NCBI GenBank assembly: GCA_040768125.1
Contig: JAXGNG010000001.1
Span: 1,426,001-1,490,000, forward strand
Source of the DNA: RBG-16-49-21 sp040768125
GTDB lineage: Bacteria; Spirochaetota; UBA4802; UBA5550
Length of the DNA stretch: 64,000 nucleotides
Direction: 5' to 3'
Notes under the pieces: model-generated
Database searches by the model: none
What the model saw: only the letters and a program-made list of their open reading frames with translations
What the model was told of the DNA's origin: nothing
Program-made: the position numbers and the translations under genes
Shown here: one piece after another, positions 53,032 to 61,819 of the stretch
Layout: each line of letters begins with the position of its first letter
How positions within the stretch are numbered: position 1 is the stretch's first letter

Positions 53032-54252
53032 GTGAAATCATGTCCCATACCCGAGGTGATAGAGGAAATCCGCGCCGGGCGGATGATCATCCTGGTCGAC
53101 AACGAGGACCGCGAGAACGAGGGCGACCTTGTCATGGCGGCGGAGCACTGCACCCCCGAGGCGATCAACTTCATGGCGAAGCACGGGCGGGGCCTGATCT
53201 GCGTGCCCATGACCCAGGCCAGGGCCGCGGAGCTTCAAATCGAGCTCATGGTGGAGGACAACCAGGACAAGTACGGCACGGCCTTCACGGTCTCCGTGGA
53301 CGCCCGGGAGGGCACCACGACGGGGATATCGGCGCACGACCGCGCCAGGACCGTGCGGATCCTGATCGACGAGGAAACGAAACCGGAGGACCTCCGCAAG
53401 CCGGGGCACATATTTCCCCTGGCGGCGCGCAACGGCGGCGTCCTGGTCCGGGCGGGCCATACCGAGGGGGCCGTTGACCTGGCTAGGATGGCGGGGCTCC
53501 GTTCCGCCGGCGTCATCTGCGAGATCCTGAACGACGACGGCACCATGGCGCGGCGCCCCGACCTGGACCTCTTCGCGAGGGCCCACGGGATCAAGATCGC
53601 CACCATCGCCGACATCATCAAGTACCGCCAGCACAAGGAGCGCCTGGTGCACCGCGTTTCCGAGGCGAACCTTCCCACGGTGCACGGGGATTTCACCATC
53701 GTCGCCTACCAGACCGAGGTCGGCGCGGCGACCCACGTGGCCCTGGTGAAGGGATCGGTACAGGACAAGAAGAACGTCCTCGTGCGCGTCCATTCTGAAT
53801 GCCTCACCGGGGATGTCTTCGGCTCCCACCGCTGCGACTGCGGCAACCAGCTGCACCGGGCCATGGAGATGATCAACGAAGAGGGCCAGGGGGTGATTCT
53901 CTACATGCGCCAGGAGGGCCGTGGCATCGGCCTGGGCAACAAGATCAAGGCCTACCACCTCCAGGACGGCGGCCTCGACACCGTGGAGGCCAACATCGAG
54001 CTCGGCTTTCCCCCGGACCTCAGGGACTACGGCATCGGCGCGCAGATACTGGTGGACCTGGGCCTGCACACCATCCGACTTTTGACGAACAACATGAAGA
54101 AGGTGGTGGGCCTCGAGGGCTACGGCCTCGAGATCGTCGAGCGGGTCCCCATCGAGGTGGATGCCCACCCGGCGAGCGAGCGCTACCTGAAAACGAAGCG
54201 CGACAAGATGGGGCACCTCATCCTCTCCGGCGAAGGGGAGGGGGCGAAATAG
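53032..54252 (+). CDS. ribBA: Bifunctional DHBP synthase / GTP cyclohydrolase II
   Basis: 406 residues from GTG 53032 (AAAGGAG upstream). The first half (1-200) is 3,4-dihydroxy-2-butanone-4-phosphate synthase with DNEDRENEGDLVMAAE and HTEGAVDLARMAGL; the second half is GTP cyclohydrolase II with HSECLTGDVFGSHRCDCG (zinc Cys), RQEGRGIG and GYGLEIVERVPIE. Both are the entry steps of riboflavin synthesis, from ribulose 5-phosphate and GTP. The following receiver-HATPase gene begins directly at the next base, an arrangement with no obvious metabolic logic. No other rib gene is in the window. Confidence 0.96.
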   Translation: MKSCPIPEVIEEIRAGRMIILVDNEDRENEGDLVMAAEHCTPEAINFMAKHGRGLICVPMTQARAAELQIELMVEDNQDKYGTAFTVSVDAREGTTTGISAHDRARTVRILIDEETKPEDLRKPGHIFPLAARNGGVLVRAGHTEGAVDLARMAGLRSAGVICEILNDDGTMARRPDLDLFARAHGIKIATIADIIKYRQHKERLVHRVSEANLPTVHGDFTIVAYQTEVGAATHVALVKGSVQDKKNVLVRVHSECLTGDVFGSHRCDCGNQLHRAMEMINEEGQGVILYMRQEGRGIGLGNKIKAYHLQDGGLDTVEANIELGFPPDLRDYGIGAQILVDLGLHTIRLLTNNMKKVVGLEGYGLEIVERVPIEVDAHPASERYLKTKRDKMGHLILSGEGEGAK

Positions 54253-55170
54253 ATGGAGGGGAACGGCTCGAAGATACTCGTCGTCGACGACGAGGAGGTG
54301 ATACGCTACACCCTGCAGAAGAAGCTGTCGCGGATCGGGTACCGGGTCATCTCCATGGAGAAGGCCGAGGACGTGCTCTACCTCCTGAAGAACGGCGAGA
54401 AGGTCGATCTCATCATCACGGACATCAAGCTCAGGAAGATGGACGGCATCGAGCTCCTGAGGAGGATCCACGGCCTGGACGAGCCGGTCCCGGTGCTCAT
54501 CATCACGGGGCACGGCAACGTCGAGGACGCCATCCGGGCCCTTCGCTACGGCGCCAGCGATTTCATACGCAAGCCCTTCGACATCAACGACGTGGCCTCC
54601 TCGGTGCGGGTGATACTGAACCGGAAGCACGAGAAGAAGCTGGCCGAGCGGTTCGCCCTCTACGCCGTGTACGAGAAGGGCCAGTACCGCCTTCCCGTGG
54701 ACGAGAGCGTCGTCAACGCCATGTCGTACCATCTCACCAAGGACCTGGTGCCCGCGGGCCTCTGCAACCGGACCACGGCGGAGAACATCTCCCTGGCCCT
54801 CCAGGAGGGGATCAGCAACGCCATGCACCACGGCTGCCTGGAGGTGTCGTCCTCGATCAGGGAGGAGCGGGGCATCAAGGGATACAACGACGAGATCGAC
54901 AGGCGAAAACAGGACCCCGGGTACCGGGACCGCCACGTGACGGTCACCTACGAGCTGAACCGCGAGTACGTCGAGTACCTTATCGAGGACGACGGCCCCG
55001 GCTTCGACTACAACGCGCTTCCCGACCCCAGGGACCCGGAGAATTTTTTCAAGAACAGCGGCCGCGGCCTCCTCATCATCCGCATCCACATGGACGAGGT
55101 CGAGTGGAACGGGGCGGGCAACGCCCTCCGGCTGCGCAAGTACCGCGTGGAGCGCAACGGCATGCACTGA
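54253..55170 (+). CDS. Receiver domain fused to RsbW-like HATPase (anti-sigma-type kinase)
   Basis: 305 residues starting at the base after ribBA's stop. N-terminal response-regulator receiver (about 6-125): VVDDEE acidic pair, phosphoacceptor Asp57 in IITDIK, TGHG and the Lys in RKPFD. The C-terminal part (about 130-300) is a GHKL ATPase of the RsbW/SpoIIAB type: LQEGISNAMHHG as N box, EDDGPGF as G1 box and GRGLLIIRIHMDEV as G2 box. Unlike true histidine kinases there is no dimerisation His domain. Presumably phosphorylation controls a switch protein kinase or anti-sigma factor. The SpoIIE-type phosphatase at 2851-5340 is the natural counterpart. Confidence 0.88.
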   Translation: MEGNGSKILVVDDEEVIRYTLQKKLSRIGYRVISMEKAEDVLYLLKNGEKVDLIITDIKLRKMDGIELLRRIHGLDEPVPVLIITGHGNVEDAIRALRYGASDFIRKPFDINDVASSVRVILNRKHEKKLAERFALYAVYEKGQYRLPVDESVVNAMSYHLTKDLVPAGLCNRTTAENISLALQEGISNAMHHGCLEVSSSIREERGIKGYNDEIDRRKQDPGYRDRHVTVTYELNREYVEYLIEDDGPGFDYNALPDPRDPENFFKNSGRGLLIIRIHMDEVEWNGAGNALRLRKYRVERNGMH

Positions 55171-55204
55171 ACCGCGGACCGACCGGTCCGGAGGGAGGAT
55201 TGAG

Positions 55205-56233
55205 ATGTTCACGATACAATGGGACGGCGATTCGGTAACGATCCTCGACCAGCGGCTTCTTCCCCGCGACGAAGTCTATCATACCTATCGCAACCACCAG
55301 GACGTTGCGGAATCGATCAGGAGCATGGAGATCCGGGGCGCCCCCGCCATCGGCATCGCCGCGGCCATGGGCATCGCCCTGGCCGCCCGTCACAGCGGCG
55401 CGTCGGCGCCGGATAAATTCAAAGAGGAGATGGGCGCGGTCTGCGACGCCTTCGCCGCCACCCGGCCCACGGCGGTGAACCTCTTCGCCTCCATCGCCAG
55501 GATGAAGAGGGTCATCGACGGCGGGAGCGACGTGGAGGCGATGCGCCGCGACCTCGAGGGCGAGGCCCTCTCCGTGTTCAACGAGGACGTGGAGGCGAAC
55601 AGGGCCATGGGAAGGAACGGCAGCCGCTTCCTCGAGGACGGCGACACGGTCCTCACGCACTGCAACGCCGGGGCCCTCGCCACGGGGGGCTACGGCACGG
55701 CCCTGGGGGTGATCCGCGCCGCCGTGGAGGAGGGGAAGACTATCTCCGTGTACGCCTGCGAGACCAGGCCCTACCTCCAGGGGGCCAGGCTCACGGCCTG
55801 GGAGCTCTACCGCGACGGGATCCCCGTCACCCTCATCACTGACTCCATGTCCGGTCATTTCATGCGAAGCGGCGTCATCAATAAGGTGATCGTCGGGGCG
55901 GACCGCGTGGCCGCCAACGGCGACGTGGCGAACAAGATCGGCACCTATACCCACGCGGTCCTGGCCAGGGAACACGGGATCCCCTTCTACGTCGCCGCGC
56001 CGGTCTCCACCCTGGACCACGACACGAAATCCGGGGACGACATCACCATCGAGGAGCGGAGCGTCGAGGAGGTCGCCTGCTGCATGGGCGTGCAGATCGC
56101 CCCGGAGGGGATCACGATCCGGAATCCCGCCTTCGACGTCACGCCGGCGAAGTACGTCACCGCCCTGATCACGGAAAAGGGCGTGGTGGAGTCTCCCGCG
56201 ACGCACGGCATAGGAAAGCTGCTCAAGTCGTGA
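55205..56233 (+). CDS. mtnA: Methylthioribose-1-phosphate isomerase
   Basis: 342 residues. Isomerises 5-methylthioribose-1-phosphate to the ribulose form in methionine salvage; family relatives are eIF2B-like. Signature RGAPAIGIAAAMG, THCNAGALATGGYGTALGV with the catalytic Cys, ETRPYLQGARLTAWEL, DSM, GADRVAANGDVANKIGTY with the catalytic Asp, and NPAFDVTPAKYVTALITE. No mtnK, mtnB, mtnC, mtnD or MTA phosphorylase gene is close by. Some anaerobes use an mtnA-like isomerase in an oxygen-independent shunt; cannot be decided here. Confidence 0.96.
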   Translation: MFTIQWDGDSVTILDQRLLPRDEVYHTYRNHQDVAESIRSMEIRGAPAIGIAAAMGIALAARHSGASAPDKFKEEMGAVCDAFAATRPTAVNLFASIARMKRVIDGGSDVEAMRRDLEGEALSVFNEDVEANRAMGRNGSRFLEDGDTVLTHCNAGALATGGYGTALGVIRAAVEEGKTISVYACETRPYLQGARLTAWELYRDGIPVTLITDSMSGHFMRSGVINKVIVGADRVAANGDVANKIGTYTHAVLAREHGIPFYVAAPVSTLDHDTKSGDDITIEERSVEEVACCMGVQIAPEGITIRNPAFDVTPAKYVTALITEKGVVESPATHGIGKLLKS

Positions 56234-56685
56234 GACGCATCGAGGCTGAGATCGTGATCGACGCCCCGGCGGCGCGGATCTGGGAGATTATCACCGATTT
56301 CGAGGGCTACCCGCGCTGGAACGGCTTCACACCCCGGATCACCCTGCGCAACGACCGGTTCCGCGTCGGCGAGGAGTTCGACCTGGACTGCCGCATGACG
56401 CCGCGCAGGCTCCTCAGGAACGAGCGGGAGGTTATCCTGGCAATTGAGCCCGAGCGCTTCCGCTTCTGCATGGGCACTTCCCGGACCAGGGGGAGACCCG
56501 GCATCCGGAGCTTCCGCTGGCAGATCTGCGAACCCCATGGGGACGGCCGCACCCGCTTCGTCAACTACGAGGAATTCCAGGGTCCCCTGGCGCCCCTGGT
56601 CTATTTCCTCTACGCCGCGCCCCTCGCCAGGGCCTTCGCATCATACTGTGAAAGCCTCAAGTCCTTCACCGAGAGCCGCGGGTAG
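56230..56685 (+). CDS. SRPBCC (START-like) domain protein
   Basis: 151 residues from GTG 56230, overlapping the mtnA stop (GTGA). A single helix-grip fold: EIVIDAPAARIWEIITDFEGYPRWNGFTP at the start (about 6-34; key DAPxxxIW and YPRWN), a beta-sheet and a long C-terminal helix (AFASYCESLKSF). Family members bind hydrophobic ligands or act as polyketide cyclases. Role unknown; coupling to mtnA may be only translational. Confidence 0.8.
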   Translation: MRRIEAEIVIDAPAARIWEIITDFEGYPRWNGFTPRITLRNDRFRVGEEFDLDCRMTPRRLLRNEREVILAIEPERFRFCMGTSRTRGRPGIRSFRWQICEPHGDGRTRFVNYEEFQGPLAPLVYFLYAAPLARAFASYCESLKSFTESRG

Positions 56686-56704
56686 CTCCCCCGGCGCGCC
56701 ACCG

Positions 56705-57475
56705 TCAGTACAGAACCCGGTAGTAGATCAGCAGGATGTCCCTTCCGTAGAGGAGGGAGATGATGAGTCCCAGGGAGAGGAAGGGGGCGAAGGGTATTTT
56801 CGTCCTGAGGCCCTTTTTCGTGGTGAGGGCGTAGACGGCCCCGATGAGGGCGCCCGTAACCAGGGAAACCTCCAGGACCACCATGGAGAGCTCGAGTCCG
56901 CAGAGAAACCCGATGGCGGCGGCGAATTTCACGTCGCCCCCCCCGAAGGAGCCGGGGAACACCAGGAGTATGACGATGAACAGGCCGAAGAGGGCCAGGA
57001 GTCCGAAGAGGTTGTCCAGGAAGTGGTAGTTCATGATGACGGGATAGAGCGAGAGGATTGCGAAGGCGATTACCAGCGAATCGGGAATGGTGAGGGTCAT
57101 GACGTCCACCAGGGCGATCGCAACGGCCAGGGCGGCGAGGAGATAAAGGGAAAAGGTCAGGGTGCCCGCGCCGAGCTTCCAGGCGAAGAGGGCGGCCATG
57201 GCACCGTAGAGCAGTTCAGAGGCCGGATAGAGCGGCGATATCCGGCTTCCGCAAATGGCGCAGCGTCCCCGGAGCGCCAGGTAGCCCGCCAGGGGCACCA
57301 GGAGGAGGGGGCTGATGGCGCCGTGGCACGAGGGGCACCTCGACCGGGAGAAAAGCGCCTTCAGGGGCGCCTTTCGCATTTCCCGTCCCGCGTAGCGCAG
57401 GGCAAGGGTATAGAAGAAACTACCCCAGAAGGTTCCGAGGACGAAGGAGACGGCGATGATCGCGGTTTCGCTCAT
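56705..57475 (-). CDS. pilD: Type IV prepilin peptidase
   Basis: 256 residues from ATG 57475, about eight membrane helices. N-terminal CPSCHG...CAICGSR zinc-type cysteine pairs, then the two catalytic Asp in VDVMTLTIPDSL and GGGDVKFAAAIG (GxGD-type aspartic protease). It cleaves and often N-methylates type IV pilins and type II secretion pseudopilins. No pilus gene is in the window. The gene has no partner on the same strand. Confidence 0.92.
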   Translation of the reverse strand: MSETAIIAVSFVLGTFWGSFFYTLALRYAGREMRKAPLKALFSRSRCPSCHGAISPLLLVPLAGYLALRGRCAICGSRISPLYPASELLYGAMAALFAWKLGAGTLTFSLYLLAALAVAIALVDVMTLTIPDSLVIAFAILSLYPVIMNYHFLDNLFGLLALFGLFIVILLVFPGSFGGGDVKFAAAIGFLCGLELSMVVLEVSLVTGALIGAVYALTTKKGLRTKIPFAPFLSLGLIISLLYGRDILLIYYRVLY

Positions 57476-57665
57476 GGGAACGGGATTGCATGAAGCGCGG
57501 CGTTCCGTCAAGGATAATACGCGTATGGGCAGGCGCTGACGACAGTACCCCCCCTCCCTCCATGCGAGGGGCCGGGGGGAGGGTGATAGAAAGCACAATA
57601 ATGCATTGACTTTTTGGAAATGACCCTGTACGTTACATCGCTGTCATTTCAAACGGGAGAGGCGC

Positions 57666-58118
57666 ATGGAACGCCCTGTCAGATCGCTCTTCGTCCACCT
57701 GTTCGCCATACTCGCCCTCATATGCATGACGCACTGCGCCACGACCGTCCCCGTGACGCCGGGGCGCATACAGAAACAGCTCGCCGCGGTCAAGCATTCC
57801 ATCCAGCGGGACAGGAACGCCATGCGGGGCCTTGACCGCCAGAGGGTGGGGCGTTCGGGATTCATGTACGTGGTCGACACCGCGGGGAGGGTGGTCTACC
57901 ATCCCCAGACCGTCCTGATCGGCTCGAGCTTCAAGGACCACTGGTTCATCAACCGCATCGTCGCCGAGGGAACGGGATGCATCAGCTACCGCCTGGGCAA
58001 CCGGACCCACCTGGTCTTTTTCGACTCGATCAATGAAGAGGAAGTGCTCTGCTGCTCGATACTGGCGGAGGATGTGGCGCCCATTCCCGCCGAATGCCGG
58101 TCCGCCGAAACCGAATGA
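57666..58118 (+). CDS. Small lipoprotein with Cache/PAS-like fold (probable)
   Basis: 150 residues. Lipobox MTHC gives Cys24. The core SGFMYVVDTAGRVVYHPQTVLIG (about 65-86; key GFMYVVDxxGRVVYHP) and the following FKDHWF and SYRLGNRTHLVFFDSI match the membrane-distal strands of small-molecule-binding sCache domains found in sensors, here detached from any signalling part. It may act as a solute-binding lipoprotein. GAGGCGC upstream of ATG 57666. Confidence 0.6.
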   Translation: MERPVRSLFVHLFAILALICMTHCATTVPVTPGRIQKQLAAVKHSIQRDRNAMRGLDRQRVGRSGFMYVVDTAGRVVYHPQTVLIGSSFKDHWFINRIVAEGTGCISYRLGNRTHLVFFDSINEEEVLCCSILAEDVAPIPAECRSAETE

Positions 58119-58136
58119 ACGAAGAGGAGGCATGAC

Positions 58137-59183
58137 ATGAAAAAAGCCCTGATCATCATCGGCGCCGTGACCGCGGTGATCATTCTCATGGTTCTGAAGA
58201 CCCTGTGGGACGCCGGCGAGTTCAAAACCCTCGAACCGCGTTCTCAATGCAGATGCGCCAGGGTGCCGGGCATCCCGGGGCCCGAGGACATAGCGGTCGA
58301 CGGCGTCACCGGCGTGGCCTACGTCTCCTCCTATGACCGGAGGGCGCATTTCAGGGGGACGCCGAAGCAGGGCGCCATATTTTCCATCGGTCCCGCCGCG
58401 GCCTCCCGGCCCCGGGACCTCACCGACGGGCTCGCCATGCAGTTCCGCCCCCACGGCATGAGCCTCTACCGCGCCCCCGACGGCAGGACCCTCCTTTTCG
58501 TCATCAATCATCCCGATGAGGGGCACGCCGTCGAGATATTCCAGGTCGGGGAGAACTCCCTCCGTCACCTCGAGACGGTTCGCGACGGCCTGATGATAAG
58601 CCCGAATGACATCGCCGCCGCTGGGCCGCGGCAGTTCTATTTCACCAACGACCATGGCTCCCGGTCGAAGCTCGGCAGGACCCTCGAGGATTACCTTCGC
58701 CTTCCCCGCTCGAACATCGTCTACTTCGACGGCAAAGGCGCCCGGGTCGTCGCCGGGGGTCTCCGTATGGCCAACGGCATCTGGGTCGATGCCGGCGGAA
58801 AGCTCCTCTACGCGTCCACGACGACGGGAAAGGAATTCATCGTCTACCGGCGCTCCCCCGGGGGGGATCTCGCCGAGACGGCGCGGCTTGACCTGGGGAG
58901 CGCGGGAGACAATATTGATATCGATTCCTCGGGGAGGATCCTGGTGGCGTGCCATCCCCAACTGCTCACCTTCGTGAAGCACGCGAAGGACCCGGGGAAG
59001 AAGTCCCCCTCCCAGGTCCTCGAAATTCTTAGAAGCGAAGGCGGTGTGTACTCCTTCAGGGAATACTACCTCGACGGGGGGGAGGAGATCTCCGCGGCGA
59101 GCGTGGCCGCGGGGTACGGCAACCGGCTCTTCATCGGCGCGGTTTTCGAGGATTTCATTCTTGACTGCAGGTGTTCCCGGTGA
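58137..59183 (+). CDS. Paraoxonase/arylesterase-like beta-propeller protein, membrane-anchored
   Basis: 348 residues. An N-terminal uncleaved signal anchor (about 4-20), then a six-bladed propeller with the PON signature sites: GPEDIAVD, FRPHGMSLY with the His of the catalytic dyad, SPNDIAAA and ANGIWVD for the calcium, and DNIDIDSSG. PON-like enzymes hydrolyse lactones, aryl esters and related compounds. The last four bases overlap the next gene. It lies between two lipoprotein genes, so the catalytic part is likely outside the cytoplasm. Confidence 0.8.
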   Translation: MKKALIIIGAVTAVIILMVLKTLWDAGEFKTLEPRSQCRCARVPGIPGPEDIAVDGVTGVAYVSSYDRRAHFRGTPKQGAIFSIGPAAASRPRDLTDGLAMQFRPHGMSLYRAPDGRTLLFVINHPDEGHAVEIFQVGENSLRHLETVRDGLMISPNDIAAAGPRQFYFTNDHGSRSKLGRTLEDYLRLPRSNIVYFDGKGARVVAGGLRMANGIWVDAGGKLLYASTTTGKEFIVYRRSPGGDLAETARLDLGSAGDNIDIDSSGRILVACHPQLLTFVKHAKDPGKKSPSQVLEILRSEGGVYSFREYYLDGGEEISAASVAAGYGNRLFIGAVFEDFILDCRCSR

Positions 59184-60025
59184 ATCACCGGCGGGGGGTT
59201 GCCCCGGGAAGGCCCGGCGTCGCGGCCGCGCGGGCGGGACTGGTACTGGCCCTTCTCCTCGCCCTTGCCGCGGGGGGCTGCGCGAACCGGTTCCTCTATT
59301 ATCCCTTCAGGGCCATGATCGCCACGCCCGAACAGGCGGGGATCGAGTACGAGGACGTCTACTTCCCGGCGGCGGGGGACGGCGTCAGGCTGAACGCCTG
59401 GTGGGTGCCCCTCACCGGGGCCCGGGGAACGGTCCTCTTCTGCCATGGCAACGGGGGGAACATATCGTTCCTTGTCGATACCATCGCGATCTACCGCTCC
59501 ATGGGCCTCAACGTGCTGGCCTTCGATTACCGGGGCTACGGGAGGAGCCAGGGGACTCCCACGGAGGAGGGGACCTACCGCGACGCCCTGGGGGCGTGGG
59601 AATACCTCGTGAGGGAGAAGAAGACCGATCCCGCGCGGATTCTCCTCGTCGGCAGGTCCCTGGGAGGGGCCGTTGCAGCCTGGCTCGGAACAAAACGCCG
59701 TCCCGGCGGCATCGTCCTTGAGTCGACCTTCACGAATGCCGCCGACGTGGCGAATTATCACTACACCCTCGCGCCGGGGAGGCTAATCTTCGGGGATATC
59801 TATGACACGATTTCCCGACTCGGAAAAATCGCCGCGCCCATACTCGTGGTGCACAGCCCGGAGGACGAGATAATCCCCTACTCAATGGGGGAGGAGCTCT
59901 TCAGGCGCGCACCGAAACCGAAAGAGTTCCTCATGATACGGGGGAGCCATAACGGGGGATTCATGGACTCCCGCCGGGAGTACCGTGACGGAATTGAAGG
60001 GTTCGTAAAGAGATTTCTCCGGTAG
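59180..60025 (+). CDS. Alpha/beta hydrolase lipoprotein (BEM46/ABHD13-like)
   Basis: 281 residues from GTG 59180, overlapping the previous stop (GTGA). Lipobox-like AGGC near residue 34. All catalytic elements are present, unlike 33907-34908: FCHGNGGNIS oxyanion loop, GYGRSQGTPTEEG, nucleophile Ser in GRSLGGAVA, Asp in HSPEDEIIPY and His in GSHNGGF. Ester hydrolase of unknown substrate. With the PON-like protein it could form a small exported esterase pair. Confidence 0.85.
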   Translation: MNHRRGVAPGRPGVAAARAGLVLALLLALAAGGCANRFLYYPFRAMIATPEQAGIEYEDVYFPAAGDGVRLNAWWVPLTGARGTVLFCHGNGGNISFLVDTIAIYRSMGLNVLAFDYRGYGRSQGTPTEEGTYRDALGAWEYLVREKKTDPARILLVGRSLGGAVAAWLGTKRRPGGIVLESTFTNAADVANYHYTLAPGRLIFGDIYDTISRLGKIAAPILVVHSPEDEIIPYSMGEELFRRAPKPKEFLMIRGSHNGGFMDSRREYRDGIEGFVKRFLR

Positions 60026-60042
60026 CGGCCTTCCCCGGGGGA

Positions 60043-60465
60043 TCATCTCGTTTTCAGAAAAATCTCCGTGGTGTTCCGGTAGGCCTCGCCGGTGATCATG
60101 CGGGTGGGGTCGACGTCGACGATCGTGACCTCGTAGCTGTCCGAACCGGCCGTGAGCAGGCAGAGATTCCCCTCGACGCGGTAGGTTCCGCGCCGGGCGC
60201 CGTCGACGAAAAGTTCGCCGTTTTTCGCGAATCGGAGGGTACGGCTCCCCTCGTAGCGGCGACAGTCGCTGCCGGGGCCCTGGCAGTCCACCGCCGTGAG
60301 CCTCCACGAGCCGATGATCATCCGGTTCCATTCCCGCGCCGCGCCCCCGGCCGTATCACCTCCGGCGCCGCCGGTGTCCTGTGACTCGGCGCAGGATAAC
60401 GCGATCGCCCATGCAAGGGCCATGGCGCACCATGCCGGGGCCCTGTGTGACGTCAGGAAGGTCAT
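60043..60465 (-). CDS. Lipocalin-like lipoprotein
   Basis: 140 residues. Lipobox ALSC near residue 25; Gly/Ala/Asp linker; then a GSWRLTAVDCQ start and RTLRFAKNGELFVDGARRGTYRVEGN..L (about 75-102), the layout of short lipocalin-like proteins (DUF-type, about 90-residue barrel). Possibly binds a hydrophobic ligand at the membrane. Start ATG 60465 overlaps the stop of the 56-residue gene (ATGA). Confidence 0.65.
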   Translation of the reverse strand: MTFLTSHRAPAWCAMALAWAIALSCAESQDTGGAGGDTAGGAAREWNRMIIGSWRLTAVDCQGPGSDCRRYEGSRTLRFAKNGELFVDGARRGTYRVEGNLCLLTAGSDSYEVTIVDVDPTRMITGEAYRNTTEIFLKTR

Positions 60466-60632
60466 AGCCGCTTGAGGAGAAATTCGATCTCCGCCCGCTC
60501 CTCTTTGCCGACGATTTTACGGTTCCGCATCAGGGACCGCTTGATCTTCTCTTTTAATTCCTGTTCGGGGCTCAATCCTTTCTTGCGGTTCAATGGCTTT
60601 GCTATCTCAGGTCCGGTCTTCCCCACTTCCAT
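60462..60632 (-). CDS. Small basic protein of 56 residues, unknown function
   Basis: Open frame ATG 60632 to TGA 60464-60462. The product (MEVGKTGPEIAKPLNRKKGL... ending FLLKRL) is Lys/Arg/Glu-rich and almost surely helical. Its stop overlaps the next ATG by four bases, and its start overlaps the MORN gene's end by 31, so it sits in the middle of a coupled three-gene set. Ribosome site AAAGGGA is close to the ATG. Too short to recognise; the ATGA coupling on one side and compositional bias argue it is real. Confidence 0.5.
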   Translation of the reverse strand: MEVGKTGPEIAKPLNRKKGLSPEQELKEKIKRSLMRNRKIVGKEERAEIEFLLKRL

Positions 60633-60874
60633 CTTCCCTTTAGCGTAGTTCCGTTTTTGTAGTACATCGTACCGTATCCGAAAGGCACGCCGCTCCTGAA
60701 TTCACCAACGTACTTGTTGCCGTTGGGGAAGATGAAGGTCCCCGTTCCATGCCGGCAGTTTCCCTTGATGCAGCGGCCCTCGTTTCCTTCCTCCGCGGTC
60801 TGCGGGGTCCGCCCGGCACACATGGTGTGAGCCGCCAGCAGGAGCGGGAAGAGTAGTAACAATAATTTTTTCAT
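60602..60874 (-). CDS. Exported MORN-repeat protein
   Basis: 90 residues from the ATG at 60874 (signal peptide MKKLLLLLFPLLLAAHTMC, with a possible lipid-type Cys). Two MORN units follow: GTGTFIFPNGNKYVGEFRSG and GYGTMYYKNGTTLKGRW at about 45-85. MORN repeats often bind lipids or proteins at membranes. It is the first gene of a mini-operon with the 56-residue protein and the lipocalin-like protein. No clear ribosome site. Confidence 0.65.
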   Translation of the reverse strand: MKKLLLLLFPLLLAAHTMCAGRTPQTAEEGNEGRCIKGNCRHGTGTFIFPNGNKYVGEFRSGVPFGYGTMYYKNGTTLKGRWKWGRPDLR

Positions 60875-61341
60875 TGAGTGCGCTTGCGGTATCGACGTCT
60901 GACTGATGGGAATAGCTTTTATGGGGAGGGGATGGTGCGTCAATTTCTTTTTTTAAAAAAATTATTTTTAACGCGGAATCCGTTAAGCCCGGGGTAAACA
61001 TGACAACGCATGTATAGGTTCTTTCCCTCGCGTCGCGTATGTTACGTCTCTTCATGATGAGACGCCATATTATAAATATCACCAGGGCCGCCCTCCCGCA
61101 ACGCGGCCGCGCCGTAGTGGATATTTTCCGCATATTCACGCCGTAATCTATGGAAAGCGACAACTGGTCGACAACCAATCAGTGTTGAAATATTGGGTGA
61201 TCCCGCTGTTCCAGTAATATACTTGACAACTCAAAATTAATTGGATACTTCCATTGATTCCATCATTTCTTCCGGTATGGATATGTAACGGGTCCGCCGG
61301 AGCAGTCGGTGCTCCCGCGTGAATTATGACGGTGCCATGCC
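60875..61341. other. 467-base intergenic region, AT-rich
   Basis: Divergent spacer between the MORN gene and 61342. Only a TTGACA (61223-61228) with poor -10 candidates near 61244-61251 was seen. No open frame of note; no hairpin with T run. Confidence 0.5.
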
Positions 61342-61809
61342 ATGGGTGAACGGGTTGCGATCAACGAGCGGCTGGACGAGTATTCCCGGAAGCGGGGCGA
61401 GGAGCCTGGTTTCCCCTCCCTCCATGGACCGCCCTTTGGCCCGGGGCGTGAGGGGGAATACGTCGACCCCTGGCGGCTCGGAATGGGTCGGATCGGCTAT
61501 TTCGGGCGTGCCTTCACCGTAACGGCTCCGGGGGGCCAAAATGTCGTGGAGATCACCGTTCCCGCCACAGAGACCGGCGTTGTCCCGGCGATGGAGGCGC
61601 AGCCCTTCGGGTGGAGCGGCCTCATCAACGAGTACGCGGCGGAGCTGGCGGTCTGGTGGGCCTTCGAAATCCTGACGGAGGAAGAGGCGCGCGGTTTCCT
61701 CGCGGCGCACAGGCCAACGGTCCTTTTCCGCTATGCAGAGGGGGGGCGGACGAGGGAGCTCGAGGCGCGTTTTGACGGTATGCACTGGATCGCGGTATCG
61801 ACCACGTGA
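61342..61809 (+). CDS. Protein of unknown function
   Basis: 155 residues; N-terminal part rich in Gly/Arg/Pro/Tyr, then LINEYAAELAVWWAFEILTEEEARGFLAAH (about 95-124) forming helices and a final strand pair. No signal peptide or membrane helix. Start ATG 61342 has no clear ribosome site. The coding strand has a consistent GC-rich third position, so it is probably real, but I recognise no family. Confidence 0.5.
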   Translation: MGERVAINERLDEYSRKRGEEPGFPSLHGPPFGPGREGEYVDPWRLGMGRIGYFGRAFTVTAPGGQNVVEITVPATETGVVPAMEAQPFGWSGLINEYAAELAVWWAFEILTEEEARGFLAAHRPTVLFRYAEGGRTRELEARFDGMHWIAVSTT

Positions 61810-61819
61810 GGGAGGAAGT

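Noticed and set aside
57606..57634. TTGACT ... TACGTT promoter before 57666
   Set aside because: Only three of six -10 positions match; kept out of the feature list.
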